From NCBI RefSeq assembly GCF_033898505.1, contig NZ_JAXAFK010000001.1, positions 2,480,001 through 2,544,000 on the forward strand: 64,000 bases of DNA. The letters run 5' to 3'. The notes under the pieces are model-generated. The model ran no database searches, was not told where the DNA came from, and worked only from the letters and a program-made list of their open reading frames with translations. This document shows, one piece after another, positions 23,348-32,334 of this stretch. The position numbers and the translations under genes are program-made. The DNA comes from Pectobacterium carotovorum (GTDB lineage Bacteria; Pseudomonadota; Gammaproteobacteria; Enterobacterales; Enterobacteriaceae). The first letter of the stretch is position 1, and each line of letters opens with the position of its first letter.

Positions 23348-24550
23348 CTAATTGCCAATACGATTAGCCGACACAAGTATGCTGGACAAAACGATAGCAA
23401 TCGCCGCGAGTATGAAGCAAAAAGCAACGATCGGCCAACTTGTGCCAACTGGGAAAATAGAGATGATGACCGTCCCAATACTCCCTAATATTATTCCACC
23501 TAAGCAGAAATAAACCGCAGTAACCGTTCCTGCAATCTCATCAAATCCCTGTAAAGCTCCATTAGGCGCAATGGAAACTGACATAGTAATACCTATTCCT
23601 ATTACCCACATTGGCGCAATAAAGCCAGGAACCCAAGACGGAAGAAATATTTCACTTATTACCAGCATCATTCCGCCTGAAATAAAGCATCCCATCGCTA
23701 TTCGCATGACTTTAAAGCTTCCCCAGACAGGAATTAATTTCCCCATCAATCGAGCCGTAATCATCATTGCGATAGCGACGGTAGAAAAAACCATGCTGAA
23801 TAAAAGCGGTGACAGGCTTTGTCTGCCCATCATTATTTGTGGTGCGGTTGAGAAAAAAACAAAAAAACTCCCCATCCCTGCGCTGTAACAAAAGGTATAA
23901 AGCCAGAAATTCATTTTTTTCAGCGGGAGTAAAAGCTGTGACCAGCGTAAATCAGCGGTTCTTTGATGGCGGGTTTCAGGCCAGAATCGCCATGCAGATA
24001 CATAAGCGATTGTCATCAAAATACCGAGGACGGCAAAAATTAGCCGCCATCCCATCCACATATCGATTAACGCCCCAATAATAGGCCCAACCGCCGGTAC
24101 GATGGCGAGCATTGAACCTAAAATTCCATAGATAACATGACTTTCCTCACGGCCTGCGTAGATGTCGCGCACAATTGCAAACATCGCCACCAAGCAAGCT
24201 GAAGCCCCACACGTCTGCGCGAAACGACAGACCAAAAATAGATTTATTGAAGACGAAACGGCAAGTCCAAATGATGCAAGCAGGTAAACAAAACTGCCCC
24301 ATAGCAATATTGGACGACGGCCAAAGCGGTCAGACAGCGGACCGAATAACAGCTGTCCGGCCCCGATCATGACGAGATAAATTGATAATGTCAGCTGAAT
24401 GACTTCTGGAGTCGTACCTATAGCATCTGGCATATAGGATACAACAGGTAGATACATATCCATGCCCAGTGAAGACAGCAAATCAAAGAGGGATAACAGT
24501 AATAACGTTACTGTAAGCGAGTAAGGCCAGATAGTGTGATTTGAGCGCAC
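23348..24550 (-). CDS. Bcr/CflA-type MFS drug efflux transporter
   Basis: A 400-residue, 12-helix major facilitator. The first helix contains D-L-L-S-S-L-G-M-D-M-Y-L-P, the pattern of the 12-helix drug-proton antiporters of the Bcr/CflA group, and the loop 2-3 motif A reads G-P-L-S-D-R-F-G-R-R-P (about 74-84). It would expel a small molecule across the inner membrane using the proton gradient. It lies downstream of the FAD monooxygenase on the same strand with a 353-base gap, so it could export the product of that pathway or act independently. Confidence 0.8.
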   Translation of the reverse strand: MRSNHTIWPYSLTVTLLLLSLFDLLSSLGMDMYLPVVSYMPDAIGTTPEVIQLTLSIYLVMIGAGQLLFGPLSDRFGRRPILLWGSFVYLLASFGLAVSSSINLFLVCRFAQTCGASACLVAMFAIVRDIYAGREESHVIYGILGSMLAIVPAVGPIIGALIDMWMGWRLIFAVLGILMTIAYVSAWRFWPETRHQRTADLRWSQLLLPLKKMNFWLYTFCYSAGMGSFFVFFSTAPQIMMGRQSLSPLLFSMVFSTVAIAMMITARLMGKLIPVWGSFKVMRIAMGCFISGGMMLVISEIFLPSWVPGFIAPMWVIGIGITMSVSIAPNGALQGFDEIAGTVTAVYFCLGGIILGSIGTVIISIFPVGTSWPIVAFCFILAAIAIVLSSILVSANRIGN

Positions 24551-24903
24551 AAGTTTATCTCCTGAATAAAGGATCTAACGGCGCTCTAAGAGCAAAGGGA
24601 GCTTTGGGAACGCCGCAACAACGTAAATGGGAGCTGTTGCGGCTTAGTTATCTGCTTTTTTTGTCATGCTCTCAGTTTTCATCACTCGGGGATAATGTCG
24701 CATAGTAACGGATTGGGAGATTATTGGCGACGATAGGTGCGCACACTTCTTGAACGGAAATAGTCGGCAAGAGGGTTTTCACCATTAACATTCTGGCACT
24801 CGACATCACGTCAATTTTCAACGAAATATGTGTTTGGACCACCACGTTTTCAAACCTATGGAAACCAGCTCAGTGCAATCCCACGGAGCCGGCAACGTTT
24901 ATG
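24551..24903. other. Intergenic region with a 9-bp hairpin
   Basis: No gene seen. GCCGCAACA (24612-24620) pairs with TGTTGCGGC (24635-24643). It may end transcription of the monooxygenase gene, but there is no long T-tract in that direction. The promoter for the exporter is expected between it and 24550. Confidence 0.45.
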
Positions 24904-26337
24904 CTATTGAACTCGCCAATCACTAAAGTAATGACCGATCGCGGAAGGGTGGTCGAGAGGAGCGGTGGCGGCTATATAGCCATCTGGCCGAACTAACAGG
25001 TATTGATCAGAATAGGGGCTACTTCCCGTTTCAACGTGCAGAACATTGACGATATCAGGCAGTGATGCAGGTACATCTGCCGTGCCAATGATGAGCAAAC
25101 TGTAATTGCGATAATTTAGCTGTGAGTAAATTCTGCCTGACTGACCAGATTGAGAATCTCGCCACATAAAATCATGCAGCCTTTCGCCAACACTCCCGTC
25201 TGTTCCATAGCGAACGCCCATACCCGTGATGTAACCCGCACGTTTTTCGACAATCTTGACGTAATCATCGGCATGGTTGCCTGTCTCTGAGGTTTTGGTT
25301 GAACGTACAAGCTCCGCTGACGTTTTTACCACTTCCAGCGCGACCGCTTTTCGCTCCGTTTCGTAAGTCTGTAATAGCGTTTGGGGCGCATGATGACGGG
25401 TAACCATCGCTATTTTCCAGATGAGGTTAAAGGCATCGGCCAACCCCGTATTTAACCCCTGGCCACCATTTACCGAGTGAATGTGGCTCGCATCACCAGC
25501 GATAAATAATTTATTTTCAAGGATATAGTGTTCTGCCACAGACTCTTTAACCGAGAATTGCGAGTACCACTCAATCGATTTAAAACGCAAGTGATGCGGT
25601 TGCAGAGCATGATTAATTTTATCTATCGCCTGCTGTTGCGTGAAGTCCTCACTGTCCATCTGGATATAGAAACGATCAAGATTACCTTCACGTGGTATCC
25701 AGGCAACATCGGCGGTTTCTGCCTGGAAAACAATAATTTCCGGTACTTTGGGAAAATCAGTTTCTATTTCACCATCAATCACTGCCCAGGTAATCTGTGG
25801 TCGCGTGATCTCAAACGGGATAGCAAAGTGTTGGCGCACAAACGATCGTGAACCATCTGCGCCAATCAAATACCGGGAACGAACAGTCTCACCACTGGTG
25901 AGCGTGGTGAGGCAGCCGTCTTCCTCCAACACAATCTCTTCCACAGAGGTATTGCGGCGCACGGCACTATTTAGTTCGGTGAGCTTATTATCGAGTGCTT
26001 GTTCCACATAAGCCTGACCAATCATTAAAAAATGCTTGTGAAAACAGCCTTGTAAAGCATCCCACCAGGTAGACTGGCGTGAAATAAATTTACCTTTTGA
26101 CCAGACTGAGCTGGTATTACAGGTTTTGCCCAAGGGATAAAGCTCATCGAATAAATCAATAATTTCAAACAGCTGCAAACTACGGGCATTTAGCGCATCA
26201 GCACGGCCTACCGTTAGCGGCCCCTGTGATTTATCGATAATGACGGTGCTTAAACCTGACAGCTGAGCAAGATAGGCACAGGCCAGGCCGACAGGCCCCG
26301 CGCCGATAATCATGAGATCAACATGCTGTGGTTTCAT
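24904..26337 (-). CDS. FAD-dependent aromatic-ring monooxygenase
   Basis: A 477-residue flavoprotein of the PheA/TfdB type. The N-terminal dinucleotide fold has G-A-G-P-V-G (12-17). The second FAD motif, A-G-D-A-S-H-I-H-S-V-N-G-G-Q-G-L-N-T-G, lies near 285-305, and a C-terminal thioredoxin-like domain follows. Members use NAD(P)H and O2 to hydroxylate aromatic or polyketide rings. Its start overlaps the stop of the dioxygenase gene by 4 bases, so the two enzymes are translated together and likely act in one pathway. The substrate is not evident. Confidence 0.8.
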   Translation of the reverse strand: MKPQHVDLMIIGAGPVGLACAYLAQLSGLSTVIIDKSQGPLTVGRADALNARSLQLFEIIDLFDELYPLGKTCNTSSVWSKGKFISRQSTWWDALQGCFHKHFLMIGQAYVEQALDNKLTELNSAVRRNTSVEEIVLEEDGCLTTLTSGETVRSRYLIGADGSRSFVRQHFAIPFEITRPQITWAVIDGEIETDFPKVPEIIVFQAETADVAWIPREGNLDRFYIQMDSEDFTQQQAIDKINHALQPHHLRFKSIEWYSQFSVKESVAEHYILENKLFIAGDASHIHSVNGGQGLNTGLADAFNLIWKIAMVTRHHAPQTLLQTYETERKAVALEVVKTSAELVRSTKTSETGNHADDYVKIVEKRAGYITGMGVRYGTDGSVGERLHDFMWRDSQSGQSGRIYSQLNYRNYSLLIIGTADVPASLPDIVNVLHVETGSSPYSDQYLLVRPDGYIAATAPLDHPSAIGHYFSDWRVQ

Positions 26338-27212
26338 GACGGTTGCACCAAATGTGGGTTATTCAGTGGCTGTTTAGCATGGATATGTACCCGACGTAGA
26401 TGACGGCCGCTCTGGCTGGCATACGATTCACGACCGTGTAATAACGAGTAGTTATCTGCAATGACTATATCGCCGCTTTGCCATTGGTGAGCATACTGAA
26501 CCCGTGGATCATATAAGGCATGCTGCAAGCTGCTGAGTAATTGCTCTTGTTCTTCGGGTTCAATACCGGAGAAGTGATAAGTGGACGGATTCAAGAATTC
26601 TTTATCACCAGCAATCGGCGGCTCACAAAAACGAATCACGGGATGAGTGCGGTAAGGGTGCTGCTCTATAATAGGGGCCAGTGCGGTACTGCTGTATAGC
26701 TCGACTGCGCGTTGATACTGACCAGTTGCACGCTGCCATAGCGCTTTGGTTTCGGGTGATGCCAGACGTAACGCCGTGGTGGTACTCGAAAACGTGGTTC
26801 GCCCACCCTGCCCTTCGCCAACGGCTGATACGCATTGAAAGACTTGTAGTTCAGGCACGGTTTTCAGGTACATGCCGTCCCAGTGTAAGGGAACATAGTT
26901 GTTAGCAAAAATATGGTCGGTAGCATCGGGTTGTTCAACCAGTTCCAACACGGCACCAAACGGCCATTGCATAATGTCACCGATGGCTGCGCAATATGTT
27001 GTTAAATTTTCTGCACTCGTAAAACTATCAAAGCCCCGCAGTACCACTAGTTGTTCGTTTTCTACTAATGTACGCAGCCAGTTAGGCGATAATTCGCCAA
27101 TATGCACACCTGATTTTTTTGGCTCAATACGTACACCAAAATGACAGGTTTCACCTTGGGAATGAGTTAAAGGCTGATAATCAAAGCGATCTTCTAAAGT
27201 GAATGAGTCCAT
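26334..27212 (-). CDS. TauD/TfdA-family 2-oxoglutarate dioxygenase, PvcB-like
   Basis: A 292-residue Fe(II)/2-oxoglutarate oxygenase. Metal ligands are His110 and Asp112 (L-H-W-D-G-M-Y) and the distal His259 (S-L-L-H-G-R); Arg near 270-274 would bind 2-oxoglutarate. The length and the G-G-R-T-T-F block resemble PvcB, which acts on isonitrile-tyrosine type metabolites, but no pvcA isonitrile synthase is in the window. The start at 27212 is chosen for the CGGAG ribosome site; longer starts have none. Coupled with the monooxygenase downstream; together they look like tailoring enzymes of a small metabolite. Confidence 0.75.
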   Translation of the reverse strand: MDSFTLEDRFDYQPLTHSQGETCHFGVRIEPKKSGVHIGELSPNWLRTLVENEQLVVLRGFDSFTSAENLTTYCAAIGDIMQWPFGAVLELVEQPDATDHIFANNYVPLHWDGMYLKTVPELQVFQCVSAVGEGQGGRTTFSSTTTALRLASPETKALWQRATGQYQRAVELYSSTALAPIIEQHPYRTHPVIRFCEPPIAGDKEFLNPSTYHFSGIEPEEQEQLLSSLQHALYDPRVQYAHQWQSGDIVIADNYSLLHGRESYASQSGRHLRRVHIHAKQPLNNPHLVQPS

Positions 27213-27392
27213 TTTACTTCTCCGTGTATTATCCATTGTTGAAAGATCTTTCAGATAATATCGGCAACAAATATTCAACACCACGGATACAATTTTAATA
27301 ATTAGGAGGGTTTGAATAGAGAATCACTGCCCTCCTCTTTTCACTACTATCTAATGATGTAATGGACCTTGATACTCCCCCACAATTAAAAA

Positions 27393-27416
27393 ACCCCGGA
27401 TAAACGCACCCAGGGT
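27393..27416 (-). terminator. Terminator of the dlt-like operon
   Basis: On the minus strand ACCCTGG and CCGGGGT pair (one wobble) around a 10-base loop and are followed by TTTTTAATTG. It lies 35 bases beyond the stop of the DltC-like gene and separates the operon from the dioxygenase gene. Confidence 0.75.
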
Positions 27417-27450
27417 CTTTGAATCGAGCACAACCGTCGCTGCTTCAGGC

Positions 27451-27675
27451 TTAGCCGCGGTTCTCTTCGATGTAGCGAGCCAAGTCTGCCGGCGTCTTCA
27501 GAACGGTAGCAACTTCGGTCGGTGGGATCACACAGCCATAAACGTCCTGCACTTCCAGCACCAAATCAACCGCCAGAATAGAGTCGAGAATATCAGACTC
27601 AATCAGCTCATCATTAAAGCCCACTTTACGGGATAAGATCTTTTCAAACAGCGCGAGTATTTCTTGTTCCATCAT
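27451..27675 (-). CDS. dltC: DltC-like D-alanyl carrier protein
   Basis: A 74-residue acyl carrier protein with the phosphopantetheine site L-D-S-I (Ser32) and the four-helix length of DltC. In Gram-positives, DltA loads D-alanine onto this carrier and it hands the residue to DltB at the membrane. It is the last gene of the minus-strand operon dltD-dltX-dltB-dltA-dltC; 12 bases separate it from dltA. A general peptidyl carrier cannot be ruled out from sequence alone, but the set of neighbours makes the Dlt role strong. Confidence 0.85.
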   Translation of the reverse strand: MMEQEILALFEKILSRKVGFNDELIESDILDSILAVDLVLEVQDVYGCVIPPTEVATVLKTPADLARYIEENRG

Positions 27676-27687
27676 TTTTCCTGAGTA

Positions 27688-29121
27688 TTAGATCGTGCGG
27701 GCATGGGTATCCAGCAGCTTACGGTCGATTTTGCCGTTAGGGTTAAGCGGCAACGCATCTTTGATAATAATTTGGGAAGGCACCATGTAGGGCGGAATCA
27801 CCTTCGAGAGCGACATTTTAATCGCTTCAGGCGCTAAATTCGTCACACAGAACGCCGCAATACGCAGAACGCCACCGCCTGATTTCATCAGCGGCAGAAC
27901 AACCGCTTCGCTGATGTCGGACATCGCCAGCAGGCGGTTTTCAATCTCGTTGATTTCAATGCGGTAGCCATTCAGTTTAATCTGGCTGTCATTGCGTCCC
28001 TGACAGTATAGCAGCCCATCCTCGTAGCCCAGATCGCCGGTTCTGTAGCCCCGGAATGCTTCGCTCTCCCGATGCAGCAACTTCTCGGCATTCTCTTTCG
28101 CCAGCCCAAGGTAGCCGCGCATCACGTTTTTGCCCCAAATGATCAGCTCACCTTCAGCGGTAATTTCCATTCTGGAGTCCGGCATCATCGCGCCGACCGG
28201 CAGCAAGTCATTGTCGCTGTGCAGAATTTCATCGGTGATTTCAATAACGGTGGTCGCGATAGTCGCTTCCGTTGGGCCATAGGAGTTGAGAATTTTGGCG
28301 TGCGGGAAGCGGCGGCGTAACTGTTTTACCAGCGCTTTGTTCAGCACTTCGCCAATGAACACAAAGACATTGAGTTCAGGTAAATACTCACTGTTGAACT
28401 GGGGGGAAAGCAGCCTCTGGTAGGCGAAGGATGGCGTTGAAACCCAGGCGGAAACGCCGTTGTCTTTCAGGCGATCGAGCCAGTTTTCTGCCGCGATATC
28501 CTCTTTCGCATTCAGAACGATATGCCCTCCGGTTGCCAGATTCGCCAGCAGCGGGATCAGAGAGAGATCGAAACTGAACACCGCATGGTTCATCAGCACC
28601 GGCACGTCCGGCAGCGAAAAGTCCTGACGCACCCATTTCATGAAGTGCCACAGACTTTCACGTCCGATCTGCACCCCTTTAGGTTTTCCGGTACTGCCGG
28701 AGGTGAACATAATATAGGCGAGATCCTGCTCCACCAGCGCCTGTCCGGCTTCTCCGGTCGCAATGAACTGTCGGGTCGCGACATCGTAATAGTAAGGCGC
28801 GCTCGCCAGATGACAAATCTCGTTAAGCCGCTCCTGCGGATAGATGCAGTCCACCGGGATATACGGAATGTTATGCAGCAGACAGCTATAGATCGCCACG
28901 GCAAACTCCGCCTGCTGATGCCCATATAACACGATCGGCGGCCCCGCAGGTTGCCGACATTGCTGGTAGCGCTGTGCCCAGTCTGTCACTGCAACAGATA
29001 ACTGTTGCCAGGTCATCGCTTCATCGCTGCCGCTAATCGCCAACCGATCTGGGTTAGCGGGGTTAAGCAATGCCGCACGGAGGAAATCTTGCAGTTCCTG
29101 AAGCTCGCAGTGTTGGTTCAT
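27688..29121 (-). CDS. dltA: DltA-like D-alanine:carrier ligase
   Basis: A 477-residue adenylate-forming enzyme. The P-loop-like motif T-S-G-S-T-G-K-P-K-G lies near 140-149, the N-S-Y-G-P-T-E-A-T block near 275-283, and the G-Y-R-T-G-D-L motif and the C-terminal Lys region N-P-N-G-K-I-D-R follow. The length matches DltA rather than large NRPS modules. It would activate D-alanine with ATP and transfer it to the DltC-like carrier. Its start overlaps the dltB stop by 4 bases. Confidence 0.85.
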   Translation of the reverse strand: MNQHCELQELQDFLRAALLNPANPDRLAISGSDEAMTWQQLSVAVTDWAQRYQQCRQPAGPPIVLYGHQQAEFAVAIYSCLLHNIPYIPVDCIYPQERLNEICHLASAPYYYDVATRQFIATGEAGQALVEQDLAYIMFTSGSTGKPKGVQIGRESLWHFMKWVRQDFSLPDVPVLMNHAVFSFDLSLIPLLANLATGGHIVLNAKEDIAAENWLDRLKDNGVSAWVSTPSFAYQRLLSPQFNSEYLPELNVFVFIGEVLNKALVKQLRRRFPHAKILNSYGPTEATIATTVIEITDEILHSDNDLLPVGAMMPDSRMEITAEGELIIWGKNVMRGYLGLAKENAEKLLHRESEAFRGYRTGDLGYEDGLLYCQGRNDSQIKLNGYRIEINEIENRLLAMSDISEAVVLPLMKSGGGVLRIAAFCVTNLAPEAIKMSLSKVIPPYMVPSQIIIKDALPLNPNGKIDRKLLDTHARTI

Positions 29122-30239
29122 AGAGGAGACATTCCGCTAAAGATGTAGAGGGAGGCCGCAGCGCTTGCCAGCGTCAGAATACGACCGATGAACGCAATAA
29201 CCGGATGATGTAGACAATTGCTCAGCGCTGGGCTGCGTTTGGCTGACCACAGCAACATGTTATGAGCAACGGAAATGGCGCCAAACAGCGCGCCGCTGAT
29301 GACATAGTGTCGTTCAAGCCCGTTCCATGCCCCCATACAAAACAGGGTGCAGAAGATGCCAATATTCTGCGCCAGCGTTTTGTTCTGTCGGAAAAAGTCG
29401 AGCTTCATCAGATTCATATAAATCGGCATAAAGACCACGTCTCTCAGCCATTCAGACAGGCTGATGTGGAAGCGCCGCCAGAAATCCTGCGGGTTTTTAG
29501 CCAGAATAGGCAGATTAAAGTTCGCCGGGATATTCAGGCCAAATAAGCGCCCTGCCCCGATAGCCATATTGCTGTAGCCGGCAAAATCAAAATAGAGATA
29601 GGCGCTGTAGGCCAGCGACATCACGACGCCAACGCTTAACGTAAACGGGCGCTGGCTCCACGATTCAATCACTAGGTTATTGATCAGCATGGCAAATAAG
29701 AATTTCTGAATAATGCCGGTAAAAATCTGCTCCATCGCCACTAAAAACTGCTCACGAGTGATCGTGAAGACCGGTTTAGTAATGTCATTAACCCATGTCC
29801 GCCAGCGATACATCGGGCCAGCCAGAATAATGAAAGGCATAAAGAGGTAGCAAAAGTAATGCAGGAAATGCTGACCATCTTTTTTGCTGCGATAAAGCAG
29901 CACATCAATGGCGCGGAAGGTCATAAAGGACAGGCCGATCATGCCCCAGTGGTTGTTGAGGTGTAATTTCACCAAAAACAACGGCAGCAGCGTCAGGCTG
30001 ACTGCCTGCCAGGTTTTTAACCACCCTTTCTCTTTTAAGGTAACAAGAATATAAAAGCTCAGGAATACCGCCACGGGAACAATATGATCCCCCTGGAAAA
30101 TATATCCCCAGCCTAGCACCGCCAATACGGAGAAGGCGGATAAATACGTCAGTCGATAACTGAATACGCGATTAACCAGCGCAAACAGTAACGCTGATGA
30201 AAACAGAAGGAAAAAAAACATTCCGGAGCTGTACATCAT
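29118..30239 (-). CDS. dltB: DltB-like membrane O-acyltransferase (MBOAT)
   Basis: A 373-residue polytopic MBOAT protein. Two histidines that mark DltB-type enzymes are visible: His258 in F-H-I-S-L-S-E-W-L-R-D and His311 in N-G-L-E-R-H-Y-V-I. The Y-F-D-F-A-G-Y-S-N segment (about 216-225) is also typical. DltB moves D-alanyl groups from the carrier across the inner membrane. It follows the DltX-like gene by 7 bases (ribosome site AGGATG). Confidence 0.85.
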   Translation of the reverse strand: MMYSSGMFFFLLFSSALLFALVNRVFSYRLTYLSAFSVLAVLGWGYIFQGDHIVPVAVFLSFYILVTLKEKGWLKTWQAVSLTLLPLFLVKLHLNNHWGMIGLSFMTFRAIDVLLYRSKKDGQHFLHYFCYLFMPFIILAGPMYRWRTWVNDITKPVFTITREQFLVAMEQIFTGIIQKFLFAMLINNLVIESWSQRPFTLSVGVVMSLAYSAYLYFDFAGYSNMAIGAGRLFGLNIPANFNLPILAKNPQDFWRRFHISLSEWLRDVVFMPIYMNLMKLDFFRQNKTLAQNIGIFCTLFCMGAWNGLERHYVISGALFGAISVAHNMLLWSAKRSPALSNCLHHPVIAFIGRILTLASAAASLYIFSGMSPL

Positions 30240-30246
30240 TCATCCT

Positions 30247-30369
30247 TCAGAATTTTTGATATTCAAAATTCACTTTTAAACTCATGCTTTCATCAACAGA
30301 GGTCCATGCGACGATGGTGACTGCCAGAAAGAGATAAAGGAAAAAAAGGCGAATAGCGGTTTTCATCAT
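30247..30369 (-). CDS. dltX: DltX-like microprotein (40 aa) with F-x-Y-x-x-F C-terminus
   Basis: A 40-codon gene whose start overlaps the stop of dltD (ATGA) and which ends 7 bases before dltB. The product has one transmembrane segment (about residues 5-21) and ends in F-E-Y-Q-K-F (35-40). Gram-positive DltX is a similar small single-pass protein with a C-terminal F-x-Y-x-x-F type motif, required for D-alanylation and proposed to relay the alanyl group with its Tyr. Here the Tyr is residue 37. Size, position and motif all agree. Confidence 0.8.
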   Translation of the reverse strand: MMKTAIRLFFLYLFLAVTIVAWTSVDESMSLKVNFEYQKF

Positions 30370-31502
30370 TTAAAACTCTCTGCAATAAATTGATCCATCG
30401 CGACCCATGCCGGATCGGTTGGGTGCAAGCGGTCCCAATTCCAGCCGTTTTGATAAGGCTGCGCATACATATCAAAATAGCGCACCTGATTTGCCTCCAG
30501 CATCGATCTGATCTGGCTATCGACTGGCTGAAATTTCTCGGAATTTTTAATCGCCCACGGATTAATCGGATCGACAATCACGATAAACTGGACGTTGCGC
30601 GCTTTCAACAGTTTGATCGTCGCCGATAACGCTTCCATCTGCGCCGGAACAATCGGTGCATCGTCCCACTCTTCCGGTGTTTTATCGTCGGCAAAAACAG
30701 ACTTATCCATCCACAATGTGTCTGCACTTTGCTCGCGGGACTGATTCAACACCTGAGCCTGCGCCAACTCGCGATTCCAGTCAGGAATCGTATTGACGGT
30801 TGACCGATGTGGCCACGGTTGTGTTGGCTGGGGAATAATACCTAGCATCGACAGCCAGTCGTTTTTTATTAGCTCGCAGAAATTAGCAAATTGATAACTC
30901 ACTTCCTGCCAGATAATTTGCGGATCCCAACCATAGACTTTCATTTGGCCGAACGTTAAATGGCTTATCTCTTCTTTATCGATATGCTGTAAGTAATTGA
31001 CCAAAAAGGATCGCGTCTGGTCATCCTTCATCAGAGGATTAAAAATAGATGCCGGGAAATTGTTGGCAAAAATTGCCGGGGGAATACCGTCTGAATAAAA
31101 ACTATCGGGCGCAAGCAGCAAAACAACTTTACTGTTCGCGTTAAGATCGTTTTTAAAACGCGAAAGCAGTAAAAAATGTGTGACGTTATCGACATAGCTA
31201 TCGCCATAGGCCACGACAGGACGATGTAACTGGTTATTAAAGTAATTATAGACAGCGTAATGTTCATCTTCCGATGTAGAGACCTCGGAAGCCCCGAGAA
31301 AGAAAATCGCATTGCCCTGCAACGCATGGGAAAGGGTGGCAATCTTTTCCTTTTGTTCTTTTGCCGTCCCTTCCATTGTTTTAATCAGCGGCTGGAATGT
31401 CAGCGCCGGATCGACGTTCTTCACCAGCGGAGGAACGCTAAGAAACAGGATGGCAAGGGTAGCCATCAGGATATGTAGGCAGAGAGTATTTTTGATTTTC
31501 AT
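30366..31502 (-). CDS. dltD: DltD-like acyl-transfer protein
   Basis: A 378-residue protein with an N-terminal membrane anchor (about 8-24) and a periplasmic SGNH-like esterase fold. The nucleophile region is F-F-L-G-A-S-E-V (Ser72), and the Asp/His pair is D-R-L-H-P at 357-361 near the C-terminus, as in DltD. DltD works outside the membrane in the final transfer of D-alanine to its polymer. As first gene it sets the operon; the next gene starts inside its stop codon. The acceptor in this Gram-negative cell is not known from sequence. Confidence 0.8.
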   Translation of the reverse strand: MKIKNTLCLHILMATLAILFLSVPPLVKNVDPALTFQPLIKTMEGTAKEQKEKIATLSHALQGNAIFFLGASEVSTSEDEHYAVYNYFNNQLHRPVVAYGDSYVDNVTHFLLLSRFKNDLNANSKVVLLLAPDSFYSDGIPPAIFANNFPASIFNPLMKDDQTRSFLVNYLQHIDKEEISHLTFGQMKVYGWDPQIIWQEVSYQFANFCELIKNDWLSMLGIIPQPTQPWPHRSTVNTIPDWNRELAQAQVLNQSREQSADTLWMDKSVFADDKTPEEWDDAPIVPAQMEALSATIKLLKARNVQFIVIVDPINPWAIKNSEKFQPVDSQIRSMLEANQVRYFDMYAQPYQNGWNWDRLHPTDPAWVAMDQFIAESFK

Positions 31503-31982
31503 TATAAAGTAAGGCTACATGATATTTATTGTTTGAAATTTGTGAATTTTTATCTTCACAGTAAATCAATCCCTGTGTTTTTGGATTATATACCAGGCTT
31601 ATCGCCGATGATGAGCATTGCTGTGTAACGGTATGTACAGTGTTTATGTCTGTCACAATAATCAGTCTGAACACCAGATAGGAGAAGGGTTTTCAGGCCG
31701 TCATTATCATCTACGCCGCCTGAATATGAAGTAGTAAAGGGCTGTCGACAGCCCCCGAGTGCTCAGATTTGTTAGTGATTTCAGTGATGATGGCGTTCAA
31801 GAATCTTTGGTGCGATGAATAAGTACGAATAGCGTGATCCTCACCTTACTTTTTTATTTCATCTGACAAGCTGCTCTCTTAATGTTAACTTAATATATTC
31901 GCAATATTACGCACTCGTTCGGTATACCTCTCTCTGTTTTACAAAGCTATGCGTCATTGCAAAAAGATTAAAAGGAGAATTG
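31503..31982. other. Divergent control region between dlt operon and lipoprotein gene
   Basis: About 480 bases without a gene. On the minus strand TATAAT (complement of 31585-31590) preceded by TGG-like sequence is a good -10 for the dlt operon; the -35 at 17 bases is poor, suggesting an activator. A perfect PmrA box at 31878-31894 points at the plus-strand lipoprotein gene. Confidence 0.5.
31878..31894 (+). promoter_or_regulatory. PmrA box (perfect match)
   Basis: CTTAAT-GTTAA-CTTAAT fits the PmrA (BasR) half-site consensus YTTAAK-N5-YTTAAK at every position. An AT-rich -10-like hexamer follows about 12 bases downstream. The box lies about 90 bases before the small lipoprotein gene and about 375 bases from the dlt operon start. 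Confidence 0.7.
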
Positions 31983-32183
31983 ATGAAAAATGATCAGGCC
32001 ACGATCCCTCGGCTATTAATCGTCTCAATCACCCTGTTTGTTATCGCCTGCTCATCCAGCACGAAAAGATCCCCTACGGATGAAACGCCAGCATGTATGA
32101 AGTATCGTTCTATGATGACGGCACCCCTGCCACCAGCGGAAATGATGAGGCTAAAAAATCAGTGCGAGCAATCAAGGCATTAA
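31983..32183 (+). CDS. Small lipoprotein (66 aa), probably PmrA-regulated
   Basis: A 66-residue protein with a basic N-terminus, a hydrophobic segment (L-L-I-V-S-I-T-L-F-V-I-A) and a lipobox-like I-A-C at about residue 23, then a polar Ser/Thr-rich tail with two more Cys. The ribosome site AGGAG is well placed for the ATG at 31983. A perfect PmrA box lies upstream. The family is not recognised. It probably sits in the envelope and takes part in the same stress response as arn; proximity to dlt is suggestive. Confidence 0.7.
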   Translation: MKNDQATIPRLLIVSITLFVIACSSSTKRSPTDETPACMKYRSMMTAPLPPAEMMRLKNQCEQSRH

Positions 32184-32334
32184 TATAGTGGGGATCGTCA
32201 GCACAGATCCCCAGAATTTCTATAGCACGCTATAACACTAATGATGACAAGCCAATAAATCGCGCCTTCGTGTATTGCCAGAACAACAGGCATGTTATGC
32301 GAGAACCCTAACACGACTACCTGAGATACCTGTG

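Noticed and set aside
23348..27212. A full pvc isonitrile cluster
   Set aside because: No pvcA or pvcD homologue is present; the monooxygenase is not of the PvcC type.
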